Positions 45,168-53,021 of a stretch of DNA of 64,000 nucleotides are shown in pieces. The number at the start of each line of letters is the position of its first letter. Position 1 is the first letter of the stretch. Origin of the DNA: Arthrobacter sp. StoSoilA2. GTDB taxonomy: Bacteria; Actinomycetota; Actinomycetes; Actinomycetales; Micrococcaceae. A model generated the notes under the pieces. The model worked only from the letters and a program-made list of their open reading frames with translations. It was not told the origin of the DNA and did no database searches. The translations under genes were made by a program, and so were the position numbers. The stretch covers positions 1,426,001-1,490,000 of the forward strand of contig NZ_AP024643.1 of NCBI RefSeq assembly GCF_019977195.1. The letters are read 5' to 3'.

Positions 45168-47000
45168 TTGGCCCACCTGCTCGGCGGCGAAAACCTCACC
45201 GTTTCGTTCGCGACCCGCACTGTCCTCGACGGCGTCACCCTCGGCTTGGAGGATGGCGACCGCATCGGCATGGTCGGCCGCAACGGTGACGGAAAATCAA
45301 CCCTCATGCGTTTGCTCGCCCTACGCTCCACGCCCGACTCCGGCCGCGTCACCAAACGTGGTGACGTCAACGTCGGCTACCTCGACCAAGGCGACGTGCT
45401 CGACGGCGACCTGACAGTCGGCGCAGCGATCGTCGGCGACCGCGCAGACCACGAATGGGCCGCCAACCCCAAGATCCGCGAAGTCATGGGCGGCCTGGTT
45501 GGTGACGTCGACTGGCACGCCAACGTGCACGCACTCTCCGGTGGGCAAAAGCGTCGTGTCGCGCTGGCCAAGCTCCTCATCGAAGACCACGACGTCATCA
45601 TGCTGGACGAACCCACCAACCACCTCGACGTCGAAGGCGTGGCCTGGCTGGCCAAGCACCTCAAGACTCGCTGGCGCGCCAACCAAGGCGCATTCCTGGT
45701 GGTCACCCACGACCGCTGGTTCCTTGATGAAGTCTGCAACTACACCTGGGAAGTCCATGACGCGATGGTGGACATGTTCGACGGCGGATACGCTGCCTAC
45801 GTTTTGGCTCGCGCCGAGCGGGACCGGATGGCCGCCGTCGTCGAAGGTAAACGCCAGCAGCTCGTCAAAAAGGAGCTGGCATGGCTCCGGCGTGGTGCGC
45901 CGGCACGAACTGCCAAGCCGAAGTTCCGGATCGAAGCTGCCAACGACCTCATTGCCGACGTGCCGGATCCCCGCGACTCCGTAGCCCTCAGCAAGATGGC
46001 CACCGCGCGGCTGGGCAAAGACGTGCTGGACCTCGAGAACGTGACCCTCGATTTTGTTGACGGAGCGGACGGGCAGAAACTCTTCGACAACATCACCCTG
46101 CGGCTCGCACCTGGCGAACGGCTGGGCTTGGTGGGCGTCAACGGGGCCGGCAAGTCCACGCTGCTCAAGCTCCTCAACGGCGAAATCCAGCCCACCTCCG
46201 GCAAGGTCAAGCGCGGCAAGACGGTGGTGACGGCTGTCCTCACCCAGGACGTGAAGGAGCTCGACGACGTCTCGGACCTTCGCGTCATTGAAGTCATTGA
46301 GCGGGAAAAGCGGTCCTTTAGCGTAGGCGGTAAGGAATTCACCGCCGGCCAGCTCGTAGAGCAGCTCGGATTCACCAAGGAAAAGCAGTGGACACCCGTC
46401 AGGGACCTCTCCGGTGGTGAGCGCCGCCGGCTCCAACTCCTGCGCCTGCTGGTAGGGGAGCCCAATGTACTGATGCTCGACGAGCCCACCAACGACCTCG
46501 ATACCGACACCCTGGCCGCCGTCGAAGATGTCCTGGACGGTTGGCCCGGAACGCTGGTTGTCGTGAGCCACGACAGGTACCTGCTTGAGCGCGTCACGGA
46601 CAACCAGATGGCACTCCTTGGCGATGGCAAACTCCGTGGCTTGCCCGGCGGTGTGGACCAATACCTGGAACTGCGTGAAGCGGCACTTGCTTCCGGCGCT
46701 GTTGGCGGCGGATCCGGTGCGCCGACTTCTGCGGGTGGCGGTACGTCGTCGAGTGCCGCTCCGTCCGGTGCCAGCGAAGCCGAAAAGCGTGAAGCCCGCA
46801 AGGACCTCAACAGGATCGACCGCCAGCTCGGCAAGATAGCCCAGCAGGAGGAAAAGCTTCACACCCAAATGGCCGCGAAGTCCGACTCCGGGGACTTCGA
46901 CGCACTGGGCGAACTCAATGCCAAGTTGCAGGAACTCCTTGAGGAGAAAGAAGGCCTGGAGCTCGAGTGGCTCGAGGCCGCCGAAATCCTCGGTGAGTAG
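45168..47000 (+). CDS. ABC-F family ATPase (Uup/EttA-like)
   Basis: A 610-residue soluble protein with two ABC ATPase domains. The first has GRNGDGKSTL and LSGGQKRRVALAKLLIEDHDVIMLDEPTNHLD. The second has GVNGAGKSTL and LSGGERRRLQLLRLLV with LDEPTNDLD. A Ser/Gly/Ala linker and a C-terminal coiled coil, beginning AEKREARKDLNRIDRQL, follow as in Uup. ABC-F proteins act on ribosomes as translation factors; a resistance role cannot be assigned. The start is TTG 45168. The repeats begin 21 bp after its stop. Confidence 0.92.
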   Translation: MAHLLGGENLTVSFATRTVLDGVTLGLEDGDRIGMVGRNGDGKSTLMRLLALRSTPDSGRVTKRGDVNVGYLDQGDVLDGDLTVGAAIVGDRADHEWAANPKIREVMGGLVGDVDWHANVHALSGGQKRRVALAKLLIEDHDVIMLDEPTNHLDVEGVAWLAKHLKTRWRANQGAFLVVTHDRWFLDEVCNYTWEVHDAMVDMFDGGYAAYVLARAERDRMAAVVEGKRQQLVKKELAWLRRGAPARTAKPKFRIEAANDLIADVPDPRDSVALSKMATARLGKDVLDLENVTLDFVDGADGQKLFDNITLRLAPGERLGLVGVNGAGKSTLLKLLNGEIQPTSGKVKRGKTVVTAVLTQDVKELDDVSDLRVIEVIEREKRSFSVGGKEFTAGQLVEQLGFTKEKQWTPVRDLSGGERRRLQLLRLLVGEPNVLMLDEPTNDLDTDTLAAVEDVLDGWPGTLVVVSHDRYLLERVTDNQMALLGDGKLRGLPGGVDQYLELREAALASGAVGGGSGAPTSAGGGTSSSAAPSGASEAEKREARKDLNRIDRQLGKIAQQEEKLHTQMAAKSDSGDFDALGELNAKLQELLEEKEGLELEWLEAAEILGE

Positions 47001-47020
47001 GGCGCGGCCAGCGGTGTTGC

Positions 47021-47093
47021 CGTGGCGAGTGGCGGCTGGCGAGTGGCAGCTGGCGGCGCAGCGGCTGGCGAGTGGCGGCTGGCGGCGCAGCGG
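47021..47093 (+). repeat. 29-bp direct repeat after the ABC-F gene
   Basis: Two adjacent 29-bp copies beginning CTGGCGAGTGGC at 47036 and 47065 differ by one base. A partial copy precedes them at 47021–47035. It is built from smaller GGCGAGTGGC and GCTGGCGGCG pieces. Confidence 0.85.
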
Positions 47094-47176
47094 CGCGCAT
47101 CCTCCGCGTGCTGGCTCGTTCCTCGCCTTTGACGCACGCTTCCGGACGCCCGCCGCTGCTGCAACGCTCTCTCACA

Positions 47177-47400
47177 TCCAGCGGGCTTTTGCGGATCGTT
47201 CTCTCAGGTCCAGCGGGCTTTTGCGGGACGTTCTCTCAGGTCCAGCGGGCTTTTGCGGATCGTTCTCTCGGGTCCAGCGGGCTTTTGCGGATCGTTCTCT
47301 CGGGTCCAGCGGGCTTTTGCGGGACGTTCTCTCGGGTCCAGCGGGCTTTTGCGGATCGTTCTCTCGGGTCCAGCGGGCTTTTGCGGATCGTTCTCTCACG
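47177..47400 (-). repeat. array A: seven 32-bp tandem repeats
   Basis: Seven exact-length units start at 47177, 47209, 47241, 47273, 47305, 47337 and 47369. Each begins TCCAGCGGGCTTTTGCGG and ends CGTTCTCTC plus three variable bases. The middle is GGATCG (type a) or GGGACG (type b), in order a b a a b a a. Degenerate half-units flank the array on both sides. Read on the minus strand the unit shows GTGAGAGAACGATC, resembling array B. 32 bp is close to three helical turns. Confidence 0.95.
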
Positions 47401-47628
47401 TCCCGCAGCGTTTTAGCCGTTGCTCTATCACTTCCTCAGGGCTTGCCCTTGCCCGGGCGGGAGTGTCGGAACAACGGTGGATCCGGGGTTGGCGTTGCTT
47501 CGATGTTGAAGGAAACCCGGGCCGCTTTGTCACTCGGGATGTGAAAGCACGTTGTGGCGGGCCTCCGGCAGCCTCTTTTTAGTGTCCGCAGAAGTTTCGG
47601 TCAGGGGCTGATTTATGGACCGGGGTCG
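47401..47628. other. spacer between the two 32-bp arrays
   Basis: 228 bp with no credible gene. GTTGCTCTATCAC near 47418 looks like a decayed array-A unit. GGGATGTGAAAGCACG near 47535 looks like a decayed array-B unit. The arrays therefore probably once extended further. Confidence 0.5.
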
Positions 47629-47766
47629 TTCGGATGTGAGAGCGCATCGCCTGGAAGGCGTTCGGATGTGAGCGCGCATCGCCTGGAAGGCGTTGGGATG
47701 TGAGAGCGGAACGCCCGAGAGGCGTTGGGATGTGAGCGCGTATCGCCTGGAAGCGGTGGGGATGTG
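47629..47766 (+). repeat. array B, left part: 32-bp tandem repeats interrupted by an IS
   Basis: Units start at 47629, 47661, 47693, 47725 and 47757 with a 32-bp step; the fifth is cut after 10 bp by the insertion sequence. The unit is TTCGGATGTGAGAGCGCATC followed by GCCTGGAAGGCG. GAGAGCG and GAGCGCG versions largely alternate. CGCCT-GGA-AGGCG in units 1 and 2 is a small perfect hairpin. Confidence 0.95.
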
Positions 47767-47814
47767 TGCGGCCGTATGGTTTTCTGAGACAGCTTGATGG
47801 GAGATTCGTTTCAG

Positions 47815-48114
47815 ATGACCACGCCCAGAAGAAAATATGATGCCGCTTTCCGTGAGGAAGCAGTGCGGCTGGTGCTGTCCACGAACCGTTCGGTGAAGCA
47901 GGTCGCCGAGGAGATCGGGGTGAAGGAAAGCACGCTGGGGAACTGGCTTCACCGACATCGGGAACGTCAACCAAATGCCCCTGTCCCGTCCGAGGACAGG
48001 GGCCCGGTTGCCTGGGAAGAACACCAAAAGGCCTTGGCCGAGAACGCCAGGTTGAAGGCCGAGGTCGAGTTCCTGGGAAAAGTCAGCGCCTTCTTTGCCG
48101 CGAAGCAAAAGTAG
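47815..48114 (+). CDS. IS3-family transposase OrfA
   Basis: A 99-residue protein with the HTH_Tnp_1 domain (KYDAAFREEAVRLVLSTNRSVKQVAEEIGVKESTLGNWL). A leucine-zipper-like coiled coil (EEHQKALAENARLKAEVEFLGKVSAFF) follows, for pairing with the transposase. ATG 47815 has GGGAGA upstream. It ends at TAG 48112–48114. At GCAAAAG just before the stop a −1 slip would enter the orfB frame and make the OrfAB fusion. Confidence 0.93.
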   Translation: MTTPRRKYDAAFREEAVRLVLSTNRSVKQVAEEIGVKESTLGNWLHRHRERQPNAPVPSEDRGPVAWEEHQKALAENARLKAEVEFLGKVSAFFAAKQK

Positions 48115-48158
48115 AGGATTTCTACGAGTTCATCGAAGCGGAGAAGGCCAACCATTCA

Positions 48159-49028
48159 GTGGTGTGGCTGTGCCGGGCATTGAAGGTTTCCCGGGCCTCG
48201 TTCTATCGGTGGCGCAACCCCGCCGGGCCCTCACCACGTGCCGTGCGGCATGAGGATCTGGTCACCGCGGTCACCGACCTCTATACGAAGGAGGAAGGCC
48301 GTGCCGGACGGGACCAGTTGGCCTTGTTGCTGAACGCGGCCGGGACCAAGGTCTCCGCCCCAACCGTCGGAGCCATCATGCGCGAGACCGGTCTGCGTGC
48401 CATCCGAACTCGGGCCTGGAAACAGACCACGGTCCAGGACCCGCAGGCCAAGACCGCCCACATCGAGAACCACATGCTCGACACCGACGGCAAACGCGAC
48501 TTCACCTCCACCGTGCCCGGGACCCGTCTGGTCGGCGATATCACCTACCTGCGCACCGGCGAAGGCTGGCTCTACCTGGCCACCGTCATCGATCTGTTCT
48601 CCGGCATGGTCATTGGCTGGTCCATGGCCGGACACATGCGTGCGAGCCTGTGCACCGCGGCCCTGCAGATGGCCCGGAACCACGGCCGCTTCGCCGAGGA
48701 TTCTGTGGTCTTCCACTCCGACCGCGGCGCCCAGTACACCTCTGAGGAATTCCAGCAATGGTGCGGCACGAACGCGGTCACTCAGTCCATGGGCAAGGTA
48801 GGGGTGTGCTGGGACAACGCGGTCGCCGAGAACTTCTTCTCCCACCTCAAAACCGAGTTCTACCACCACCACCGCTTCGGTTCCAGGCTCGCCGCCCGGA
48901 CCGCCGTGATGGACTACATCGAGGGCTGGTACAACCGCCGCCGACCCAACCGCCGGGCCGGCGGCGCACCACCCGTAACAGCCCACACCGCTTACCAAAC
49001 CACCGTTCAGGGACCCCTGGCCGCCTAA
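48159..49028 (+). CDS. IS3-family transposase OrfB (integrase catalytic domain)
   Basis: The −1 frame is open from before 48111 (VEDFYEFIEAEKANHSVVWLC). The first canonical start is GTG 48159, so it is probably made as OrfAB by frameshifting. The protein has the HTH_21 region and an rve domain with all three catalytic acids: Asp in LVGDITYLRT, Asp in FHSDRGAQYT and Glu in NAVAENFFSHLKTE. The end WYNRRRPNRRAGGAPPV is typical. Both frames are intact, so the element may be active. Confidence 0.93.
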   Translation: MVWLCRALKVSRASFYRWRNPAGPSPRAVRHEDLVTAVTDLYTKEEGRAGRDQLALLLNAAGTKVSAPTVGAIMRETGLRAIRTRAWKQTTVQDPQAKTAHIENHMLDTDGKRDFTSTVPGTRLVGDITYLRTGEGWLYLATVIDLFSGMVIGWSMAGHMRASLCTAALQMARNHGRFAEDSVVFHSDRGAQYTSEEFQQWCGTNAVTQSMGKVGVCWDNAVAENFFSHLKTEFYHHHRFGSRLAARTAVMDYIEGWYNRRRPNRRAGGAPPVTAHTAYQTTVQGPLAA

Positions 49029-49069
49029 CCAACAACAACGAGAACTGTCTCACAAACTTGACGAGCGCA

Positions 49070-49190
49070 GTGAGCGCGCATCGCCTGGAAGCGGTGGGGA
49101 TGTGAGAGCGCATCGCCCGGAAGCAGTGGGGAAGTGAGCGCGCATCGCCCGGAAGGCGCCCGGAAGTGAGAGCGGATCAGGGGTCGGATC
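49070..49190 (+). repeat. array B, right part
   Basis: After the duplicated GTG, the remaining 22 bp of unit 5 are followed by units at 49095 and 49127. An eighth, diverging unit runs from 49159 (CCCGGAAGTGAGAGCGGATC). This last unit overlaps the final codons and stop of the tetR gene. Confidence 0.9.
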
Positions 49191-49851
49191 GGAGGCCGGG
49201 CTCCTTTTGCAGCCCGGTCAGTCCGTTCCAGGCCAGGTTCACCAGGTGGGCGGCTACCGCGCGTTTGTCCGGCTCACGACTGTCCAGCCACCATTGGCCT
49301 GTCATCGCGACCATTCCGACGAGCATCTGGGCGTACATGGCGCCATCTGCAGCGCTGAATCCACGGCGGGCGAATTCGTCGGAGAGCAGGTGTTCCACAC
49401 GCGCTGTGACGTGCGAGAGCAACGTGGAGAAGGCGCCCTCGGGCTGGGACGGTGGTGCGTCGCGCATGAGTATCCGGAAGCCGTCTGTGCGCTCCTCGAT
49501 GTAGCCAAGGAGTGCCAGCGCAGCGCGCTCCACCAGGACGCGGGGTTTGGCATCGGTGCTCAATGCCTCGGTGATGGAGTCCAGGAGTATGCGGAATTCG
49601 GTTTCGACAACCTGCCGGTAGAGGCCTTCCTTGGACCCAAAATGCTCGTAGATCACCGGCTTGGAGACGCCCGCGCTGGCGGCAATTTCTTCAATGGTCG
49701 TGCCGTCCAGGCCTTTGGCTGCGAAGAGCGACCGGCCAATGCCGATGAGCTGGGAGCGGCGCTGTTGTCCGGTCATCCTTGACCGTATCGGGCGGTCTCC
49801 CAGAGGCTCGACGGCGGCTGCGGGCCGGGAAAGTTCAGTGCGCTTGCTCAC
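49177..49851 (-). CDS. TetR/AcrR family transcriptional regulator
   Basis: A 224-residue regulator. The helix-turn-helix is at about 28–75 (RRSQLIGIGRSLFAAKGLDGTTIEEIAASAGVSKPVIYEHFGSKEGLY). An all-helical ligand domain follows with FRILMRDAPPSQPEGAFSTLL and GMVAMTGQWWLDSREPDKRAVAAHLVNLAWNGL. It is transcribed toward the repeat array, and its stop lies in the last array-B unit. No obvious target gene is adjacent; tRNA-Gln and glmU diverge from it. The ligand is unknown. Confidence 0.92.
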   Translation of the reverse strand: MSKRTELSRPAAAVEPLGDRPIRSRMTGQQRRSQLIGIGRSLFAAKGLDGTTIEEIAASAGVSKPVIYEHFGSKEGLYRQVVETEFRILLDSITEALSTDAKPRVLVERAALALLGYIEERTDGFRILMRDAPPSQPEGAFSTLLSHVTARVEHLLSDEFARRGFSAADGAMYAQMLVGMVAMTGQWWLDSREPDKRAVAAHLVNLAWNGLTGLQKEPGLRSDP

Positions 49852-50039
49852 GTGTCCATCATGCCCTAACCCGCCGCGCGGCTGATCGGGGCGGGCCGTA
49901 ACAGGGCATCCGGAGACCCGTCAGAGTGGGTCAAGTCGCGAACCATGCAAAGGTCATGGCAAACTAGATTCTTGTGTGTGCATCCCGGTGATCCGGGATA
50001 CCGTCAGGCCCTGCCGCCTGGGGGTGCAAGCATGCACGG

Positions 50040-50111
50040 TCCGCTCTGGTGTAATGGCAGCACCCCGGCCTTTGGAGCCGTGGAGTATAGGTTCGAATCC
50101 TATGGGCGGAA
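50040..50111 (+). tRNA. tRNA-Gln (anticodon TTG)
   Basis: The acceptor stem TCCGCTC (50040–50046) pairs with GGGCGGA (50104–50110), with one G·T pair; A at 50111 is the discriminator. The D-arm TGGTGTAATGGCAGCA, the anticodon loop CTTTGGA (anticodon TTG at 50072–50074) and the T-loop GGTTCGAATCC are all clear. CCA is not encoded. Confidence 0.95.
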
Positions 50112-50235
50112 CGGTCGGAAAATGCGCTCCACTCTGTACCTGGAACAGCTCGAACGGTGCCTGGGTCCACAGTTGGAATGGCAGCATTCCGAAGCCGGGT
50201 TACCCGGGACAAAACCGAGCAAGGAGAGCCAGTAC

Positions 50236-51735
50236 GTGAGCCCCGAAACCACCGGTCCCGCAGCAGTCATCGTCTTGGCTGCAGGTGCCGGGACGCGAAT
50301 GAAGTCGCGGACTCCCAAGATTCTCCACGAAATTGGCGGCCTCTCCATGGTGGGCCACGCCCTCCTCGCCGCCCGTTCCATCAGCCCCCTGAAACTTGCG
50401 CTTGTTGTCCGGCACGAGCGCGATCGCGTGGCAGAACACGTCTCCGCGCTGGATCCGGAAGCCCTGATCGTTGACCAGGACGAGATCCCGGGCACGGGAC
50501 GCGCTGTCCAGGTCGCCCTCAACGCCCTCGACGCCGAAGCGGAACTCACCGGCACTGTGGTTGTCACTTATGGAGATGTGCCCCTGCTGACCGGCGAATT
50601 GCTGGGCGAACTCGTGGCCACCCATGAGGCCCAGGGCAACGCCGTAACGGTGCTCACAGCAATATTGGACGACGCCTCGGGCTACGGCCGCATCCTGCGT
50701 GCCGAAGACGGCACGGTCACCGGCATTCGCGAGCACAAGGATGCAAGCGAAGCAGAGCACACCATCCTTGAGGTCAACTCCGGCATTTACGCTTTCGACG
50801 CCGCTGTGCTGCGCGACGCGCTGACGCAGGTCACCACTGACAACGCGCAGGGCGAGATGTACCTCACCGATGTCCTCGGACTGGCCCGCGACGCCGGTGG
50901 CCGGGTTGCCGCGGTCGTCACCCAGGACCGCTGGCAGGTTGAGGGTGCCAACGACCGCATCCAGCTGTCCGCGCTCGGTGCCGAACTTAACCGCCGCATC
51001 GTCGAGTCCTGGATGCGGGCGGGCGTGACGGTGGTGGATCCGTCCACTACCTGGATCGACTCCACGGTCAGGCTCGATGAAGATGTCCGGTTGCTGCCCA
51101 ATACGCAACTGCACGGTTCCACCACTGTGGCGAGGGACGCCGTCGTGGGTCCCGATACGACGCTGACGGACGTCAACGTTGCCGAAGGTGCCAAGGTGAC
51201 CCGCACGCATGGCTCGGGTTCCATCATTGGAGCCGGGGCAACCGTTGGACCGTTCACCTACCTCCGCCCTGGCACGGTACTGGGAGAGACCGGCAAGATC
51301 GGCGCCTTCTACGAAACCAAGAACGTGACCATCGGCCGCGGTTCCAAGCTGTCCCACCTCGGGTACGCAGGTGACGCTGAAATCGGCGAGGACACCAACA
51401 TCGGCTGCGGCAACATCACGGCCAATTACGACGGCGAGAAGAAGCACCGCACGGTGATCGGCTCGGGCGTGCGGACTGGTTCAAACACCGTCTTTGTAGC
51501 TCCGGTGACCGTGGGTGATGGCGCTTACAGCGGCGCCGGTGCCGTCATCCGCAAGGATGTCCCGCCTGGAGCCCTCGCCATTAGCCTGGCCGCGCAGCGA
51601 AACGCCGAAGGCTGGGTACTGGCCAACCGCCCCGGTACCAACTCAGCGAAGCTGGCCCAGGCCGCGCAGGAGTCCATGCTGACCCCCGCCTCCACATCCT
51701 CACAATCTCCAGCAACCACAGAAGAGGGCAAATAG
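50236..51735 (+). CDS. glmU: bifunctional GlcN-1-P acetyltransferase / GlcNAc-1-P uridyltransferase
   Basis: A 499-residue enzyme making UDP-GlcNAc, the peptidoglycan precursor. The N-terminal uridyltransferase has LAAGAGTRMKSRTPK. From about residue 260 a left-handed beta-helix carries the acetyltransferase (TYLRPGTVLGETGKIGAFYETKNV, GCGNITANYDGEKKHRT). The frame is open further upstream through the tRNA, so the start was set at GTG 50236, 9 nt after AAGGAG and directly before the conserved N-terminus. Confidence 0.96.
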   Translation: MSPETTGPAAVIVLAAGAGTRMKSRTPKILHEIGGLSMVGHALLAARSISPLKLALVVRHERDRVAEHVSALDPEALIVDQDEIPGTGRAVQVALNALDAEAELTGTVVVTYGDVPLLTGELLGELVATHEAQGNAVTVLTAILDDASGYGRILRAEDGTVTGIREHKDASEAEHTILEVNSGIYAFDAAVLRDALTQVTTDNAQGEMYLTDVLGLARDAGGRVAAVVTQDRWQVEGANDRIQLSALGAELNRRIVESWMRAGVTVVDPSTTWIDSTVRLDEDVRLLPNTQLHGSTTVARDAVVGPDTTLTDVNVAEGAKVTRTHGSGSIIGAGATVGPFTYLRPGTVLGETGKIGAFYETKNVTIGRGSKLSHLGYAGDAEIGEDTNIGCGNITANYDGEKKHRTVIGSGVRTGSNTVFVAPVTVGDGAYSGAGAVIRKDVPPGALAISLAAQRNAEGWVLANRPGTNSAKLAQAAQESMLTPASTSSQSPATTEEGK

Positions 51736-51737
51736 GC

Positions 51738-52718
51738 ATGAGCGAAATTACCGCACACGGCGAGAAGAAATTGATTCTCGCCGCCGGAAGGGCACATCCG
51801 GAGCTGGCGCAGGAAATCGCGAAGGAGCTGGAGACTGAGCTCCTGCCCATCGACGCCTATGACTTCGCCAACGGGGAAATCTACGTCCGTTCCGCTGAGA
51901 GTGTCCGCGGCACTGACGCGTTCGTCATCCAGGCGCACCCGGCCCCGCTGAACAACTGGCTCATGGAGCAGTTGATCATGATCGACTCCCTCAAGCGCGC
52001 CTCTGCCAAGAGGATCACGGTTGTTTCACCGTTCTACCCATACTCCCGCCAGGACAAGAAGGGCCGCGGCCGCGAGCCCATTTCCGCCCGCCTGGTTGCG
52101 GACCTGTACAAGACTGCCGGTGCGGACCGCATCATGTCCGTCGACCTGCACACCTCCCAGATCCAGGGCTTCTTCGATGGCCCGGTTGACCACCTGATGG
52201 CGATCCCGCTGCTGGCCGACTACATCCGCACCAAGGTGGAGGCGGACAACATCACCGTTGTTTCGCCGGACACCGGCCGCGTCCGTGTCGCCGAGCAGTG
52301 GGCGGAACGCCTTGGCGGTGCCCCGCTGGCGTTCGTTCACAAGAGCCGCGATCTCACCGTGCCCAACCAGGCTGTCTCCAAGACCGTTGTTGGCCAGGTT
52401 GAAGGCCGCACGTGCGTGCTTATTGACGACATGATCGACACCGGTGGAACCATCTCCGGTGCCGTCCAGGTCCTGAAGAACGCTGGCGCCAAGGATGTCA
52501 TCATCGCTTGCACGCACGCCGTTTTCTCGGACCCGGCAGCGCAGCGCCTCGCTGATTCGGGCGCACGCGAAGTGGTTGTCACCAACACCCTGCCCATCCC
52601 GGCAGAGAAGCGTTTCCCGCAGCTCACGGTGCTGTCCATCGCACCGTTGATCGCGCGTGCCATTCGTGAAGTGTTCGACGACGGTTCGGTCACCAGCCTG
52701 TTCGACGGCAAAGCCTGA
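51738..52718 (+). CDS. prs: ribose-phosphate pyrophosphokinase
   Basis: A 326-residue enzyme making PRPP from ribose-5-phosphate and ATP for nucleotide, histidine and tryptophan synthesis. SVDLHTSQIQGFFDGPVDHL is the PRPP synthetase signature and CVLIDDMIDTGGTISGAV the PRPP-binding loop. It begins 2 bp after the glmU stop, so the two are cotranscribed. A strong terminator follows. Confidence 0.97.
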   Translation: MSEITAHGEKKLILAAGRAHPELAQEIAKELETELLPIDAYDFANGEIYVRSAESVRGTDAFVIQAHPAPLNNWLMEQLIMIDSLKRASAKRITVVSPFYPYSRQDKKGRGREPISARLVADLYKTAGADRIMSVDLHTSQIQGFFDGPVDHLMAIPLLADYIRTKVEADNITVVSPDTGRVRVAEQWAERLGGAPLAFVHKSRDLTVPNQAVSKTVVGQVEGRTCVLIDDMIDTGGTISGAVQVLKNAGAKDVIIACTHAVFSDPAAQRLADSGAREVVVTNTLPIPAEKRFPQLTVLSIAPLIARAIREVFDDGSVTSLFDGKA

Positions 52719-52736
52719 CGCCGGACTACTGGCATG

Positions 52737-52778
52737 ACGGGCCATCCGCCGCCTCCGGGCGTGTGGATGGCCCGTTTT
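52737..52778 (+). terminator. intrinsic terminator after prs
   Basis: ACGGGCCATCC (52737–52747) and GGATGGCCCGT (52765–52775) form a perfect 11-bp stem with a 17-nt loop, followed by TTT. Confidence 0.85.
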
Positions 52779-52787
52779 CAGTAATGA

Positions 52788-52819
52788 AGGTATCCGCTGG
52801 TAAACTCTTGGGGATACCT
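52788..52819 (+). promoter_or_regulatory. 8-bp inverted repeat in the rplY upstream region
   Basis: AGGTATCC (52788–52795) and GGATACCT (52812–52819) are separated by 16 nt that contain TAAACT, a possible −10 box. It lies about 200 bp before rplY, within the 303-bp prs–rplY gap. It could be an operator around a promoter. The rest of the gap shows no gene. Confidence 0.4.
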
Positions 52820-53021
52820 TGGCGAGGGAGAGCACATCCGGTGCGCGTTTTGAACCGGAATTGCGGGTCTCCGTTATCGACTGGGTCTGCATCTCCTTCG
52901 ACACAGGCGGGCTTGCTGCTGGACAGCAACGGTCGCCGGGCGTAGAAGGTCCACAGACCTCCGCCCTTGCTGATCGACTTGTCCGGAGTTTCCCGGACGC
53001 CACAGTAATCAAGGAGTACAC

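Larger units (their letters stand above)
47767..49069 (+). mobile_element. IS3-family insertion sequence inside the repeat array
   Basis: A 1,303-bp element carrying orfA and orfB. The ends read TGCGGCCGTATGGTTTTC then TGAGACAG on the left. On the right, in reverse complement, they read TGCGCTCGTCAAGTTTG then TGAGACAG, so they form imperfect inverted repeats with TG…CA termini. A GTG target duplication flanks it (47764–47766 and 49070–49072). Removing the element and one GTG joins 10 bp of repeat unit 5 to its other 22 bp, giving exactly 32 bp. That fixes the boundaries. Confidence 0.92.

Noticed and set aside
47172..47399. Minus-strand repetitive protein across array A
   Set aside because: The repeat length is not a multiple of three, so the frame cycles. 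The open frame is a by-product of high GC, and there is no ribosome-binding site.
47177..49190. CRISPR array
   Set aside because: The 32-bp units are directly abutting with no unique spacers, and there are no cas genes.
49945..50235. N-terminal extension of glmU through the tRNA
   Set aside because: The open frame crosses the tRNA-Gln gene. The conserved protein and ribosome-binding site place the start at 50236.
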